DNA of 64,000 nt from Hibiscus mutabilis (Eukaryota > Streptophyta > Magnoliopsida > Malvales > Malvaceae): positions 45,813,241 to 45,877,240 of the forward strand of contig CM033745.1 in the NCBI GenBank assembly GCA_019671005.1. Direction: 5' to 3'. Below the pieces are notes generated by a model that was not told the DNA's origin, made no database searches, and saw only the letters and a list, made by a program, of their open reading frames with translations. How positions within the stretch are numbered: position 1 is the stretch's first letter; every line of letters starts with the position of its first letter. The translations under genes were made by a program, and so were the position numbers. Of the stretch, positions 34,801-46,356 are shown piece by piece.

Positions 34801-36253
34801 TTTTCTTTTGAACTTTCCTTTTTCTTTTTATCTACTTTTTTACTATTTGGACCACATAAATATAATAGTTCTTTAACATTCAAAAGATGCTTCAATACCA
34901 CTAAAGGAAAATTTTCAAAAACTGTTTTTGAAAGAAAAGGAAGTCAATGTTTTAACTATTACCCTTTTCTTGCATTGGCCTTCATATAGATATCGAAGGT
35001 GCTGGTAGAGGAGCCATTGCAACGGAAGATCTGGAAGTTGGTGACATTGCTATGGAGATTCCTGCATCGATTATAATCTCTGAGGATCTCGTGTATAAAT
35101 CTGACATGGTACATTTCATCATTTCAAAGAATATGGACCTATATCTTATTATTAGTTTTCCCCGGGTTTGATTTAATATCTTTAAAAAATCACCTAAGAT
35201 GAAAAAAGAAGTGTATGAACTCGATAGATTTTTGGATATCATTCCAAATTGACACCATTGTTACGATTCCAGTTTGTTTTGTAATCTGCTGGCACTGCAA
35301 TCCCCAGTACATTCTTGTGGAGTTAAATTGAAGAAGAGTATAAACAATATAACAATCACCCAATTTTTTTATTGTCCCAATAACCTCACTTTTAGTGTAG
35401 GAGGCAGGTAAACTCATCATCTCATGTCCTATTGTTTTGGAAATTCAACTGCACTCCCGAAATGGCACCTCTGACTTGGTATTTTGCTTTGTGTTTAAAA
35501 GCAACAGACAGTTTGCATCAGTTCTTTATCCTTTTCTCATGTCTATTTTGTGTTTACTATTTTGATCACATTTCTTGGCATATCTGGTTCATGTTCACTT
35601 TACCTGGTATGCTTGTATAGAATGTAAGCTACTGGCTGGTGGCAATAAATTCATAGAATATAGCTTAAATATAGCATAGATAGTTTAATACTGTCTGAGG
35701 ATATTACTTTTTGTTATTTTATCTGATTGCAGTATCAAGTCTTGGAAAAGATTGATGGAATGTCATCTGAGACTATGCCATTGTTATGGAGTATGAAGGA
35801 GAGGCACAATTGTCATTCGCAATTCAAGATTTACTTTGATACACTACCAGAAAATTTTAATACAGGTTTGACCTTTAGTTGCGATGCACATTGTTGATGA
35901 TGTCTAGATTGTAGCAAATTGGCTTTATTTCTTTCAAGTAGTTACCAACTTCGTTCCCATAAGGGAAAAGTGCATGAGCTGAAATGCTATTTCAAAATTT
36001 GAATTGTGTCTTCGAGTATTATTTTATTCTTGAATTTTTATTATATTCCTGTGGAAATTTATTTCTGATGATGAGTGATTCTTTCTGTAAATGGTCTAAA
36101 GTAGTAGAGTCTGTCTCTGTAATATCTGTCATCTTGTCTTATTTGTTTTAATTCAAATGTGAAGACAAAACTTTTCAATAAACCTTGAAAGAAAGGGCAT
36201 CCTCTTTTTGGGTTCATAAAGAGTAGTAATTTTACAGGCCTCACCAACCAACT

Positions 36254-36640
36254 CTAGTCCAATAACTATTCTGAGTATGGACATCAGTGATTCAAAACAA
36301 GTTGGCAGTTATTGATGGAAGTAAGTTGCATAGATTGCCTTTTCTTAGAGGATAGGACGTTGATACTGCTTTCGTAGCTGCAAGCTTACAAATTCTTTTG
36401 TTAACCTGAATCACCCATTCGCTTTTCAGGTTCCCCCACCCAGGTGGGTAATCACTTAGAATATAGCAACCCTTAGAAAGAATAATATCCACTCTCTCAA
36501 CAGGAGGAACAGACCAACCCTGACAAATTTTTAACCTCCATACAACCATACACTTGAAAACCTGATTAATGGTGAATTTGGCCAAAGACCAAACAAGCTT
36601 CTTGTGCCTTATATTGCTACTCTGAACCATGTTGGCCGAT
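36254..36640 (-). other. Unassigned 112-codon frame in intron 6
   Basis: The minus-strand frame 36,630-36,292 reads KSEWVIQVNKRICKLAATK and YPLRKGNLCNLLPSITANLF. It has a protein-like composition but I cannot place it in a family. It could be a captured gene piece or older transposon sequence adjacent to the copia remnant. Confidence 0.25.
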
Positions 36641-36692
36641 CACTTCTTTGTGGAGTATGATAGATTTTCAAAGTGCACCGCATTGAGTAGAC

Positions 36693-36876
36693 TGTTGTAA
36701 TTTAAAGAACGGAATAGGGAGAGAAGAATCATTCAATTATGTATTAACTTTAAGAAGAAAAAAAAGGTATATATACAAACTAAGTAAAACCTATTTAAGG
36801 AAATAAAAATCTATACAATAAATAGTATATAGGTAAAACTCCTAAATATCAACTTATTAGCTGTCCATAGTCAACA
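36693..36876 (-). repeat. 3' LTR of the copia remnant
   Basis: TGTTG...CAACA inverted ends, 184 bp, next to the polypurine tract CTCCCCTTCAAG (plus strand) at 36,877-36,888. Confidence 0.7.
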
Positions 36877-37480
36877 CTCCCCTTCAAGTTAGTGCATAGA
36901 TAATTAGATATCACACATGCCCAACTTGCAAACCAAATTATGGTAAGTTATGTTGTTGAGTCCCTTGCGAAGACGTCAGTTAACTGTTTGTCGGATGCCA
37001 CATGGACTAGTTCTAAACACCGGTAGTCTATTTCTCTTTAATAAAGTGCATGTCATTCTCCATGTGTTTTGTTCGATCATATTGAGCTGGATTTTGAGCA
37101 ATATTGATGCAGCCTTATTATCACATTACAAGGATAGTTTGTTTTCTTCTGAAAGTTTTAATTCATCCAGTAATTTCCGTAGCCACGGAAGTTCACAAAC
37201 ACCATGAGGCGGGGCTCTATATTCTGCCTCAACACTTGATCAGGCAACTACACTCTGCTTCTTACTTCTCCAAGTAACTAGATTCCCACAATTGTGGAAT
37301 ACCCAGATGTAGATCTCCTGTCATCCAAAGACCCAACATGGTTTGCATCCGTAAAAGCTTTAATGTATCTCATCTACTGCCCTGAAAACATTTAGTAATT
37401 TCAGATAGAGTGGCGGATGCTGTAGAGCCCAGGGTTAAACCCTTTCAACATGAATTTGCCCCATTATATTGCCATGGCCT
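36693..37480 (-). mobile_element. Ty1/copia remnant in intron 6 of the SET gene
   Basis: The minus strand shows the copia RNase H terminus: AEYRAPPHGVCELPWLRKLL, DELKLSEENKLSL then a stop and CDNKAAS, followed by the C-terminal LEGEC/TTGAAGGGGAGTG. The last is a polypurine tract directly before a 184-bp 3' LTR at 36,876-36,693 (TGTTGACTATGG...TTACAACA). The upstream polyprotein and the 5' LTR are not visible. It inserted against the host gene's direction. Confidence 0.75.
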
Positions 37481-40400
37481 GCATCACTGGCATCATTAGC
37501 CAAGAGATAGTGTCAGAAATTGCAGATTTTAACATTTATACTACAATTCAAGGATTCTTGTAGGATAATATGAAATCATATCACTGAACCATGTATTACG
37601 AAGATGCTGTTGTTCTTTCCCTTTTTCTTTCACTGATTCAGAACTAACTGAATAATTTGAAGTAAGGATGTGGAAGAAGCATTTGTTCTTATCAGACAGA
37701 TAAGGTGGAGTAATAGCCCTGGTCATTATATTTATTTTGAAAAATTTTATAGAATAGACAATGCAACACAAAGACATTGTGCTAACTCTCATTTTCATGA
37801 ATGTGCATTAGCAAACCCATAGTTTGTAAATCCTTTTTATTGAAAATAATGCTGATTTTGAAATTGAAGATCTAACAGATTCAAATATCAGAGACACCTC
37901 ATTTTCCCTTTTCCTGTGATTTGATTTCCTAAATAAATAAATGCTATAACTTTACTCAAATATAAACTAACAGCAAGCCTAATATAACTTTTGTGTGCAA
38001 TATGTGCAATCCTATATAATATTCTGTGCATTTTTATAAAGTAAAATACGTGCTTATAATTTTTTAACCTCAAATTTCCATCCCTTTGTCTTATAGGATT
38101 GAGATTTGGAGTTGAAGCAATCATGGCTTTGGATGGAACTTTGCTATTTGAAGAGATAATGCAAGCAAAAGAGGTTCTTTGTTAAGTTGTTCATTTCTTA
38201 TTTTGAGTCAACTTCAGAGTTATGGCTTTCTTTTTCTGATGGGAATTGGATGGCGGACTTGTGGAAAGGATCTAGATGCTAGAAGAATTGTGCGTCTTTA
38301 GGTATTCAATGATCGTTAAGTAGTATTTTTCTCAACACCAGCAAGAATTTGGGTTCGTAGCATCACATTAAAGTGGATTACTCCACCTATAGCCAACTAG
38401 TTTAGGTGGGATGTTTAATACAATGTCATAGCTTAGTTGCATATTGCGCATGATAAGCTTATCTTAGTTATTTTCTTAGGCATACGCACGTGGTTTTATT
38501 TCCATCACTTGGTAGTTTCCTTAGTTATTCTATTAGGCATACACTTAATGGTGTATCTTATTTCCATCACTTGTTGTTTTGCTTGGGTTGGCTGTATGCA
38601 TCTTTAGCCAAGTGGTTTTAAACTTTGAATACTTAACAATTATCTGAGAGACTTCTAGTGCCCATGGACATGGTTGATTTATGAAATATTTTTATGTTTG
38701 CCTAATATATTAGTCTTGTGAGATTAATTAGGTTAATTCAGGAAACTGCAGCTATAATTTGCTTTCTATATGATAAATGCTTAAAGCTGAGAGATGTTAA
38801 CATTTTCTAATTATAATGTATGACCTTTCTTCCTCTTTGGTTTTGCTCAAATTTGCAGCATTTGCGTGTTCAATATGATGAGTTATTTCCAGCATTATCC
38901 AATGATCATCCTGATATATTTCCACCAGAGCTCTACACGTGGGAGCAGTTTTTATGGGCTTGTGAGCTCTGGTATTCTAACAGCATGAAATTATGTTTGC
39001 TGATGGAAAGCTGAGGACTTGCTTGATTCCAGTTGCAGGCTTTCTCAATCATTCCATAAGTCACACGTTTTCTTGTCATCCACCATCAATGTATTCTGTT
39101 ATTCTCATTTGATGCCAGATGACGAAGATACAGTTTGAAGCCATAAGAGATAGTTTTGTATATTGTTGAACTTGACTTTATGGAAGAACCTTTCTGGCAT
39201 GAGTTTATCAAACATTAACACACCAAGTGCTAATATGTATCTTAGAAAACACCTTCATGGCATTAGGCTGCTTATCAATTTTTTTTCCAGTGTTGCTACT
39301 ACCACTACTATACCAGTTGTTTCTGCTGTATGTACTAGTATTGGCAGTTTTGTTTTTACCTTTATTATATAGTAGTTTGCTATTATATGTTTTCTTAAAT
39401 TTGTCTTTATAAACATTTCAAATACGAACAATCAATTTTTAAGCCAAATTATTTAGGCCCATCACAATTTTCTGTCTTATGCTTGTATACTAAGACTTGT
39501 TCTTTACAGTTACATCCACATATAGTTCACTATGGCAAAGTAGATCCTGCAACAAATTCCTTGAAATTTCCTCTATCAAGACCTTGCAGTGTTGGGGGAC
39601 AATGCTGTCTTAGTTATGGAAATTTCTCTGGTTCACATCTGATTACATTTTATGGTTTCTTACCACAAGGAGACAACCCTTATGATGTGATTCCATTGGG
39701 TAATTTTCTTGCGTCCCCCACGTATGTTAGGAATGTTTGAGGCTGTATTTTTACTTAGTTTTATATAGAAAAACATATGGATATATATAATTTTTAATAG
39801 ATTCATGGACTCCTTTTTTGTTTATTCTCACGCCTGTGCACACTTACAGCATGAGTGCTTTTATTTTTTGCAAGCATCTATAGTGTATTCATTGAATAAT
39901 TTATTGAGCCTTATTTTGGTTCAGATTTTGATGTTGAGCAAGTTGACACCATGGAAGCTTGACCTCTGTCCAACTGGACCCCTCACATGGTCCGGGGAAC
40001 TTGGCTTTCGAAGAATCAAAATATCTTCTATTATGGTTTACCCTCTCCATTATTAGATTTTCTACGAAGTGCTCGGAGTCAGATGCCATTCACCAAGACC
40101 CTTGTAATTTCCTTCCCATGTTTCTGTGTTTTAAAGTTCGAGTGTCTCATGTGGTTATTTTCAACAAAATGCTTTTTTATTAATCACAAAATATTGACAT
40201 TTGAATTATTTATACATTATTTTGTGTCCCTGTCTCAAGATAAAAGCAAACTTGGAAGTTGATAAAGAAGTTCTTGAAGATTTACAATCCACATTCAATG
40301 GCATGGTGGAAAATTTAAGTGACATAGATTCCTTTGATAGGTAAAGAAATCTGAAGCAAGCATATATGATTCATTGCAGCTGAATCTAAAAAAAAAAAAG

Positions 40401-40709
40401 AAATGATGGTTTTCTGGCTCATTCATGCAGGGAAATTAGCAGTTGGGATGTGAAACTGGCTTTGGAATTTAAAGAGATGCAAAGGAGGATTTTCTCCTCT
40501 ATTTGAACTTCATGTTCAACAGGTATTAAGCTGGTGGAATATGAACTGTCTAAATGCAAGACTAATGAGCGATGACAAGATATGGCCAGGTGAGAGCTGT
40601 CTTAATGCTGAACTTGTGGCCAGTATGACATCTTTCTAGCACGACTCCGACAAGGTCAAATGATCATCTTGCACTCATAATTTTTTTATGATATAAGCAG
40701 TTTAAAGAC

Positions 40710-40888
40710 ATGGATATTAGACGTTAGTTCCCTTAAGCAATGTTAGGGGTTCGAATTCTGGCGTTGTGAATGGAGAAAACTAGGTTAGGAGGGTCGCCGG
40801 CCCCTATGTTGGGTCCCTACAAAATTCGATCTGGATTAGTCAACCAGTGAGTAGGATGTTAGCAGTGGTTAAACCAAAAAAAATGGAT
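40710..40888 (+). mobile_element. SINE-like element
   Basis: GGTTCGAATTC at 40,748-40,758 is a good tRNA-type B box. The unit ends in a short A-run (40,876-40,883), and ATGGAT occurs at both ends (40,710-40,715; 40,883-40,888). The A box is not clear, so the 5' end may be lost. It lies 135 bp after the SET pseudogene's final stop codon. Confidence 0.5.
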
Positions 40889-41770
40889 GAGTAATGGCAT
40901 AGTATAAGCAATCTACAGTGCTCTCATGAATGAGGTTCCATTACCAGTTGATTGGATGACACACAAATGTTATCTGATTGTTGAGATGGAGGAAAGAATA
41001 AAGGTATGAATGAATTAAGAAAGCCATTTAAATTAACACTAAAATTAGAACAAACACGCATTAACATTTGTTTCACTCTTATAATTTGCAGAAAATTGTT
41101 TGGAAGTTATGGGAAAAAACTTGATCAACACAAAATTGAAATAAAATTAAAAAAAAATTAATGACAAGAAGTCGTTTCGTTAAATTTGTAATTTTTTTCA
41201 CGAAAAAGTAATAAACCTCGTAACCCTTGTAACTTTGCACGAATAAAGTTAAAAAAAAAACATCCTCAAAACATGTAAGTTTTGCACAGATAAAGTTGCA
41301 AATCATCTCCACACCAAACTTCTACAGGGACAAAATGTTCTCTTAATTTTAAAGGCTAAAGCAAAATATATATTAAAATGACATTATTTTATCATTAAGA
41401 AATCTTAATTATCAATCAATCTTATTTGCTAAAATTTTATGTCAATTAATAAATATCTGCAACAATAAAATATACTTAACAATAAAATAATCTTCGATCA
41501 ATAAAATTACATTACAATCTAAATTAAAACTGTCAACTAAAGTTAGGATCAACAACTATAATTAAGATCAACGTGAGCACGAGCATTTAACTGATTAACT
41601 AAATTGTTCATATTATTCTCTCATATTTCTTTAAGTCATAGATTCTAGACTCATTAGAAGCACCTTTTCCCCTAAAATTTTTTTCTTCTCCCCTCTAGAT
41701 AAGATTAAGATTAAAATCAAAATTTGTCAAAATAAAATTCTCATCAACGTCTAACAATCTCCGACTTGAC
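40889..41770. other. AT-rich stretch without recognised gene
   Basis: Long A and T runs, no ORF over 80 codons with a credible product, no repeat structure that I can assign. Confidence 0.45.
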
Positions 41771-41775
41771 ACGAG

Positions 41776-42022
41776 TGTAACAAGTATAAACACAAAATAG
41801 AAGAAATAGGGGAAAGAAACAGATTAAAGCAAGAAGTGAGAAGAAATTGAAGAAGAGTTTTAGAGAAGAAACGGCAGAAAAGAAAACGAACAATTAAATT
41901 CCATTCATTTCTCAAATCTGTAAACCCTACAAGGTTGGAATTTTAACCCCCAAAGTAGAACGACACAGTGTAACTATTACGAAAACGCCACCATTTTATA
42001 TAATGGCAAATGGCCCGTAACA
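41776..42022 (-). repeat. 3' LTR (247 bp) of the gag-only element
   Basis: TGTAACAAG...CCCGTAACA on the plus strand. A minus-strand TATA-like box (CCATTATATAAAA) lies at 41,994-42,005, about 20 bp inside the LTR start. Confidence 0.85.
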
Positions 42023-42040
42023 ATACTCCCTCTGAAAGAT
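42023..42040 (-). other. Polypurine tract of the gag-only element
   Basis: Minus strand CTTTCAGAGGGAGTAT directly before TGTTACGGG of the LTR. Primes plus-strand DNA synthesis in retrotransposons. Confidence 0.6.
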
Positions 42041-42055
42041 CCTTGTCCTCAAGGA

Positions 42056-43826
42056 TTAGAAGAAACTCCCTTTTGCCTTCGAACTTGACCTGCCGATCAC
42101 ATCATTGTCCATAGCTTCCCTGCAATCCACAAATTCCTCGGAATCCTCAAGAGCGGGTTGATCATTCATTAATATCTGATAAAGTTGGGAACGAGTGCAA
42201 CGATGACCAAGAGAATACTTAGCCGAACACCAAAAACATAACCCCTTTTTACGACGGTCCTCAATTTCAGCTTGGGATGGCAAGCTATCAGAACCCTTAG
42301 ACTTCTGGTGGTTTACCAACTTTGAGGGAGAACCCTGTTGATGAGGACTAGCCACGGTACTTACTGTCTTGAGACTAAAATTACCATTAATCGGAACTCG
42401 AGCAGCCTGACTACAACTCAAATTAAGATCTGATGAATTGGATTCCAGATCAGGATGTAGCGCTGCAACAATGGAATTGTCTGGGGTGCCATATAATACC
42501 ATCTCTAAATGTCGAGCCTTAAGAAATGCATCCAACAAATTACGGGGTTTAAACAACTTTACACGTTGGCTGATGTCCCATTTCAGCTTACTAACAAAGA
42601 TACTCAATGCATAATCTTCCGATAGTTGAAGTTGGTTCGAAATAGAAATGAAATCTTCGTAGTATCGTTCCACTGTTCCTTCTTGACTTAAGGTTACCAA
42701 TTCGGCCATCGGATCCTCAAAGCCCTCCGGTGAAAATCTATCTCGCAACAATGTTAAGTATTGATCCCAATGTAAACGATCGATTCCCCCCACATTCCTA
42801 ATTAGTAATTGATGCCATTGTAATGCTTTACCATCCAAATGCAACAAAACCAGACATATCTTTGAATCCTCCGGAACAAATTCAGCTTCAAAAAAATTGC
42901 TCGATTTTGTACCACCAGTCACGGAAAGCAGTTTCATCAAAATTAGGACATTTCAATTTATAAGCCTGATTTCCCCATGTATTCGGAATTGTTCTAGCAT
43001 CTATTCTATTCAAATTATTCAGTGCTCCATCCCTAAACACATTCATATTCGCAGCATCTGTTCGATTCAGCTTATTCACTACTCCATCTCGAAACACATT
43101 CATATTCGCAGCATAGTCCGTGTTATGGAAATCAGTCAGTTGTGAAAAAGTACCTTGAACGGGGTTTGTTGAGTTAGTTCGAACTAGGTGGTCAAAACTG
43201 CATTGAATCGGTTGTGTGTAGCTCTTTGAACCCAGCTTACTTTGGAGCAAAATGTCTGACCCAACATGCGGTCGTTGACCCAAAAGACTTCTGGTTGAAT
43301 CATTCCAGACCGACCCACAACCAGCAGCAAAACCCACTGTTTGACCCACCAGTTGTCACGGAGCCATGCCCCGAACTGGGTCACGAAAACTCGATTCTAA
43401 CCCCATTATGTGGTACACATCATGGACGTTGAATCCCGACGAAGGAAGTGGCTCACATCCTCCAGTAACATTGAAGGTTGCCACCGACGGCGGAAGAGAT
43501 GGTGGCGCAGGAAGCTTAGGAAGCATATCGACAGTAACTATTGGATGCTTGAACAAAGAAGTCGGGGGTTCTGTTGATACAGCGGGACGTTTCGGTAGAA
43601 TCCTATTTTCTCCAAAGAATTTCTCAAGTGTAGATTGCAACCTTTCTTCCATGGCAGAAATTTTTGCCTCCAAATCAGAACTCAGTTTTTCAAAATGACC
43701 TTCAATGGTGGATTCTAGGGATTGAACTCTAACGTCCAAAGCTTGAACATCCCCATGAAGACTGGCAAGATCCAGCGCCGTTTGGCTGCGCGTTTTACCG
43801 CCGTCACCCAAATCAATTTTACCCAT
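42056..43826 (-). pseudogene. gag: gag of the compact element, with stop and frameshift
   Basis: Structural protein, about 590 codons from the ATG at 43,826 (MGKIDLGDGGKTRSQTALDL). The N-terminus is a coiled coil (VRVQSLESTIEGHFEKL). The middle has two tandem AANMNVFRDG words. The gag core begins LKCPNFDETAFRDWWYKIEQ and includes LDGKALQWHQLL and GTVERYYEDFISISNQLQLS. A zinc knuckle follows (GLCFWCSAKYSLGHRC). The protein ends soon after, at 42,056. Two lesions: an in-frame TGA at 43,356-43,358 and a frame change in the A-run near 42,890. Otherwise open. Confidence 0.8.
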
Positions 43827-43887
43827 AACCAAGAATGAAGAACAAATAAATTGAGAGTGAAGAAGGTGAGAAGCCCAAAGTAAAGAA

Positions 43888-43900
43888 TGGCTCTGATGCC
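43888..43900 (-). other. Primer-binding site, tRNA-Met type
   Basis: Minus strand GGCATCAGAGCCA, two bases after the LTR. The initiator tRNA-Met site is TGGTATCAGAGC; the match is partial but well placed. Confidence 0.6.
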
Positions 43901-43902
43901 TT

Positions 43903-44146
43903 TGTAACAAGTATAAACACAAAATAGAAGAAATACGGGAAAGAATCAGATTAAAGCAAAAAGTGAGAAGAAATTGAAGAAGAGTTTTAGAGAAGAAACG
44001 GCAGGAAAAAAAATCAACAATTAAATTACATTCATTTCTCAAATCTGTAAACCCTACAAGGTTGAGATTTTAATCCCCAAAGTAAAACGACACAGTGTAA
44101 CTATTACTGAAACGCCACCATTTTATATAATGACAAATGGCCCGTA
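43903..44146 (-). repeat. 5' LTR (244 bp) of the gag-only element
   Basis: Homologous over its full length to 41,776-42,022. The outer end reads CCCGTA then CTCGTC, so the terminal bases of the LTR and the target duplication are damaged. Confidence 0.8.
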
Positions 44147-45129
44147 CTCGTCAAAACATTCGTCTTCAATGTCCATTAACTTCAATTTGTACCTTGATCG
44201 AAGAATTAGCCCTTCTGTAAAAGAATTAGTACTTCTAATTTTAGATTTAGAGGTTTAGGTTGTGATTTAAGAGTTTAGATTGTAAGGGATAAAATTTAAG
44301 ATTAATTGTTAGAATTTAAAATTTAGAATTTAGGTAGAAATCGAACTTATATTGTAGTCTATAGGGGATTTTGCACCCCTAAAATTTAGTAAACTAATTT
44401 TTAGTCCTTAAAAATTATAAAATTTCTAGTTTGACTCTTTTAAAAATTTTAAAAATGTTATTATATTTTTAAAATTAATTTTTTAATTAAATCTCCTCTT
44501 AAATTTTTTAAAATTTCTAATTAAATTTTATTTTTTAAAATTATAAATTAAACATTTAAATTTTTTAATATTTTAAATAAATCCTTCAACCCGAGTTACC
44601 AAGATACACACTTGAATTTAAGATTTAGGTGTTAGGGTGTTATTAAGGCTAGTGATTTAGATTTTAGATTTTATAAGTTAAATATAAAAGATTGTGTATC
44701 AAAATATAATAATTGATATACATCTATAATCTTAAAATAATAAAAAATATATAATTTCACTAAATTTATTGTACACTGATTTTGGCCCGGACCAAAATCC
44801 AACACCTATTCCCATTGAATCTAAACCTATTTTACAAACTTAAACCGTAAACAGAATAATAGTAAGATTGATTTTTTCAGTCTCTGTTCCTACATCAAAT
44901 ATAGATTCTAATTAGAAGCGACAGCGATTTGATGATGTTTGTTTGATTTTTTTATGAAAGATTATGGACATATCTAAGAAAATGTTTATTTATTTTCTCC
45001 ACGTCATTTGAATTTACATATTTTAATTTTTTGAGTTTTCTTGATGAATTTTGTGTCTAAATTTTTTTATATAATTGATGTGTATTGTACTTTTTTGACA
45101 TAAAACGTGTATTGTATATATCGACTCTG

Positions 45130-45300
45130 CTTGACAGTTAGCGAATAATTGATAACAGATTATATTAGTTGATAGCTGATTGCATTAGCTGATTTAATTA
45201 AGAGTTGTATTAGCTGATTGTATAAAAGTGTTTGGTAAAATTAACTGATAGCTGATAATTGATAGTTGTTTGATTATTTAAACAAGCAAAAAATGACATA
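45130..45300 (+). repeat. MITE-like repeat (hAT type)
   Basis: The sequence GTGTTTGGTAAAATTAACTG with repeated AGCTGATAGCTGATT words and TTTAAACAAGCAAAAAATG resembles widespread hAT-derived MITEs of dicots. Ends are not defined. Confidence 0.4.
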
Positions 45301-45668
45301 CAAAGACATAGTTTATTTTTTTGGTTTGAGCCAAGATATCCACCATCGATACAATGATTAATCCTCTCGTTACGGGTGTTCTCACTAATAAATAAACGGC
45401 TAGCTATGAAAATTGAAAAATATTTTTTAATATAACATTACTAAGCATATTTAAAGAATCTATATAATAATTTATCGGCTAAATTGAGTTAATATTGCGG
45501 GGGAATTTTTTTTAAAATTCATTGTATATGTAAAATTATTTGGCAATTGATAGCATTTTGAACAGTGTTTTTTTTTTGAAGATCCTAGGCTTACAGCCCG
45601 TTTTCATGAAAAAAAAATTGAAGACTTGGTTCTTTGAACTCGTCTTCATGTTTGCTGGCAGACCCATG

Positions 45669-46043
45669 CAGGGGTGGCAGACGAGTGTTAGCGCGCCATG
45701 CATGGCATGGCAGTGCTGAAAAAATAAAAGAGATGGCTGAATCGATTTGAAAGAAAAATAAAAGTGATGGATGGCAGGCTGAAAAAATAAAGGTGATGCA
45801 GGAATTTCCTCAGTAATAAGAATAAAAGTAATCGAGAATCCTGCAGCACTGGTTAAAAAAAGAATCATGCAATATGTAGGTGTGCTTTGGGTTCGGGAAC
45901 AAGGTTATATTTTTGTGAATTAGGCTTTAGAATAGGGTGATTAGGATATTAAAAATATTTTAAATTGTAAGGGGTATTGAATTTAAATTTTAAATGGTTA
46001 TTAGAGAGATTGTAGGGGTGACAGACGAGTGTTAGCGCGCCAT
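45669..46043 (+). repeat. Direct repeat of 31 bp, two copies 343 bp apart
   Basis: AGGGGTG(G/A)CAGACGAG.. continuing TGTTAGCGCGCCAT occurs at 45,669-45,699 and 46,012-46,043 with about two mismatches. Its GC content is well above the surroundings. Confidence 0.75.
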
Positions 46044-46142
46044 TGTATTGTTTCGTGCGTTGAATTTTTTTGTGTTAAATAAGTGATATCGAAGGTAAAA
46101 TGTAGAAGAAAAATTGAGAAGAAATTTCAGTAAAGAAAGAGA

Positions 46143-46197
46143 AGAAGAAGGAGAAGGAGAAGGAGAAGGAGAAGGAGAAGGAGAAGGAGAAGGAGAA
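46143..46197 (+). repeat. GGAGAA microsatellite
   Basis: About nine uninterrupted copies of GGAGAA. Confidence 0.95.
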
Positions 46198-46356
46198 AGA
46201 ATAAATTTATAGTAAGTTGATTTGTAAATTTTATTTTTAATATTTAGATTGTTTGTTTATTTTTATTTTAGAATGTTGATTTATGTATTTTAATGTTTAG
46301 GTCGTTTGTAAATTGTGATTTTTGTATTTTGATTCAAAATATATATGGCTTGAAAT

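Larger units (their letters stand above)
31860..40575 (+). pseudogene. SET-domain lysine methyltransferase (Rubisco LSMT/SETD3-like), 12 exons, disabled
   Basis: Family members methylate lysine or histidine on target proteins using S-adenosylmethionine; the target here is unknown. Exons inferred by phase: 31,860-31,874; 33,194-33,283; 33,539-33,667; 34,448-34,739; 34,990-35,108; 35,733-35,865; 38,097-38,173; 38,859-39,055; 39,510-39,699; 39,925-40,103; 40,240-40,340; 40,431-40,575. Restoring one base gives 556 codons. SET motifs: GRGAIATEDLEVGDIAMEIP (about residue 185), GFLNHS (about 345) and SYGNFSGSHLITFYGF (about 385). A Rubisco-substrate-binding-like C-terminal part follows. Lesions: TGA for Trp at 34,697-34,699 and 39,960-39,962; TGA, probably for Leu, at 40,504-40,506; a missing T near 38,991; and ATAAGT instead of GTAAGT after exon 8 (39,056). 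Other introns keep GT..AG. A full protein cannot be made. Confidence 0.85.
41776..44146 (-). mobile_element. Compact gag-only gypsy-type retrotransposon with both LTRs
   Basis: Two LTRs in the same orientation bound 1,880 bp of internal sequence. The minus strand starts with LTR (44,146-43,903), then a tRNA-Met-type PBS (43,900-43,888), gag (43,826-42,056), and a short purine-rich tract (42,040-42,023) before the second LTR (42,022-41,776). There is no protease, RT or integrase: gag runs straight into the 3' end. It would need pol from another element. ACGAG (41,771-41,775) borders one side; the other edge is altered. LTRs differ at roughly 15 of 245 bases. Confidence 0.85.
44147..46356. other. 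AT-rich intergenic stretch with small repeats
   Basis: No gene. It includes a MITE-like piece (45,130-45,300), a 31-bp direct repeat (45,669-45,699 and 46,012-46,043) and a GGAGAA microsatellite (46,143-46,197). Confidence 0.5.

Noticed and set aside
38820..40262. Several plus-strand frames as separate small genes
   Set aside because: They are exons 8 to 10 of the SET-domain gene read into introns, or shifted frames over them.
34697..40506. TGA codons as selenocysteine or read-through sites
   Set aside because: A frameshift and a lost splice donor occur as well, two of the codons stand where Trp is expected, and flowering plants lack selenoprotein synthesis.
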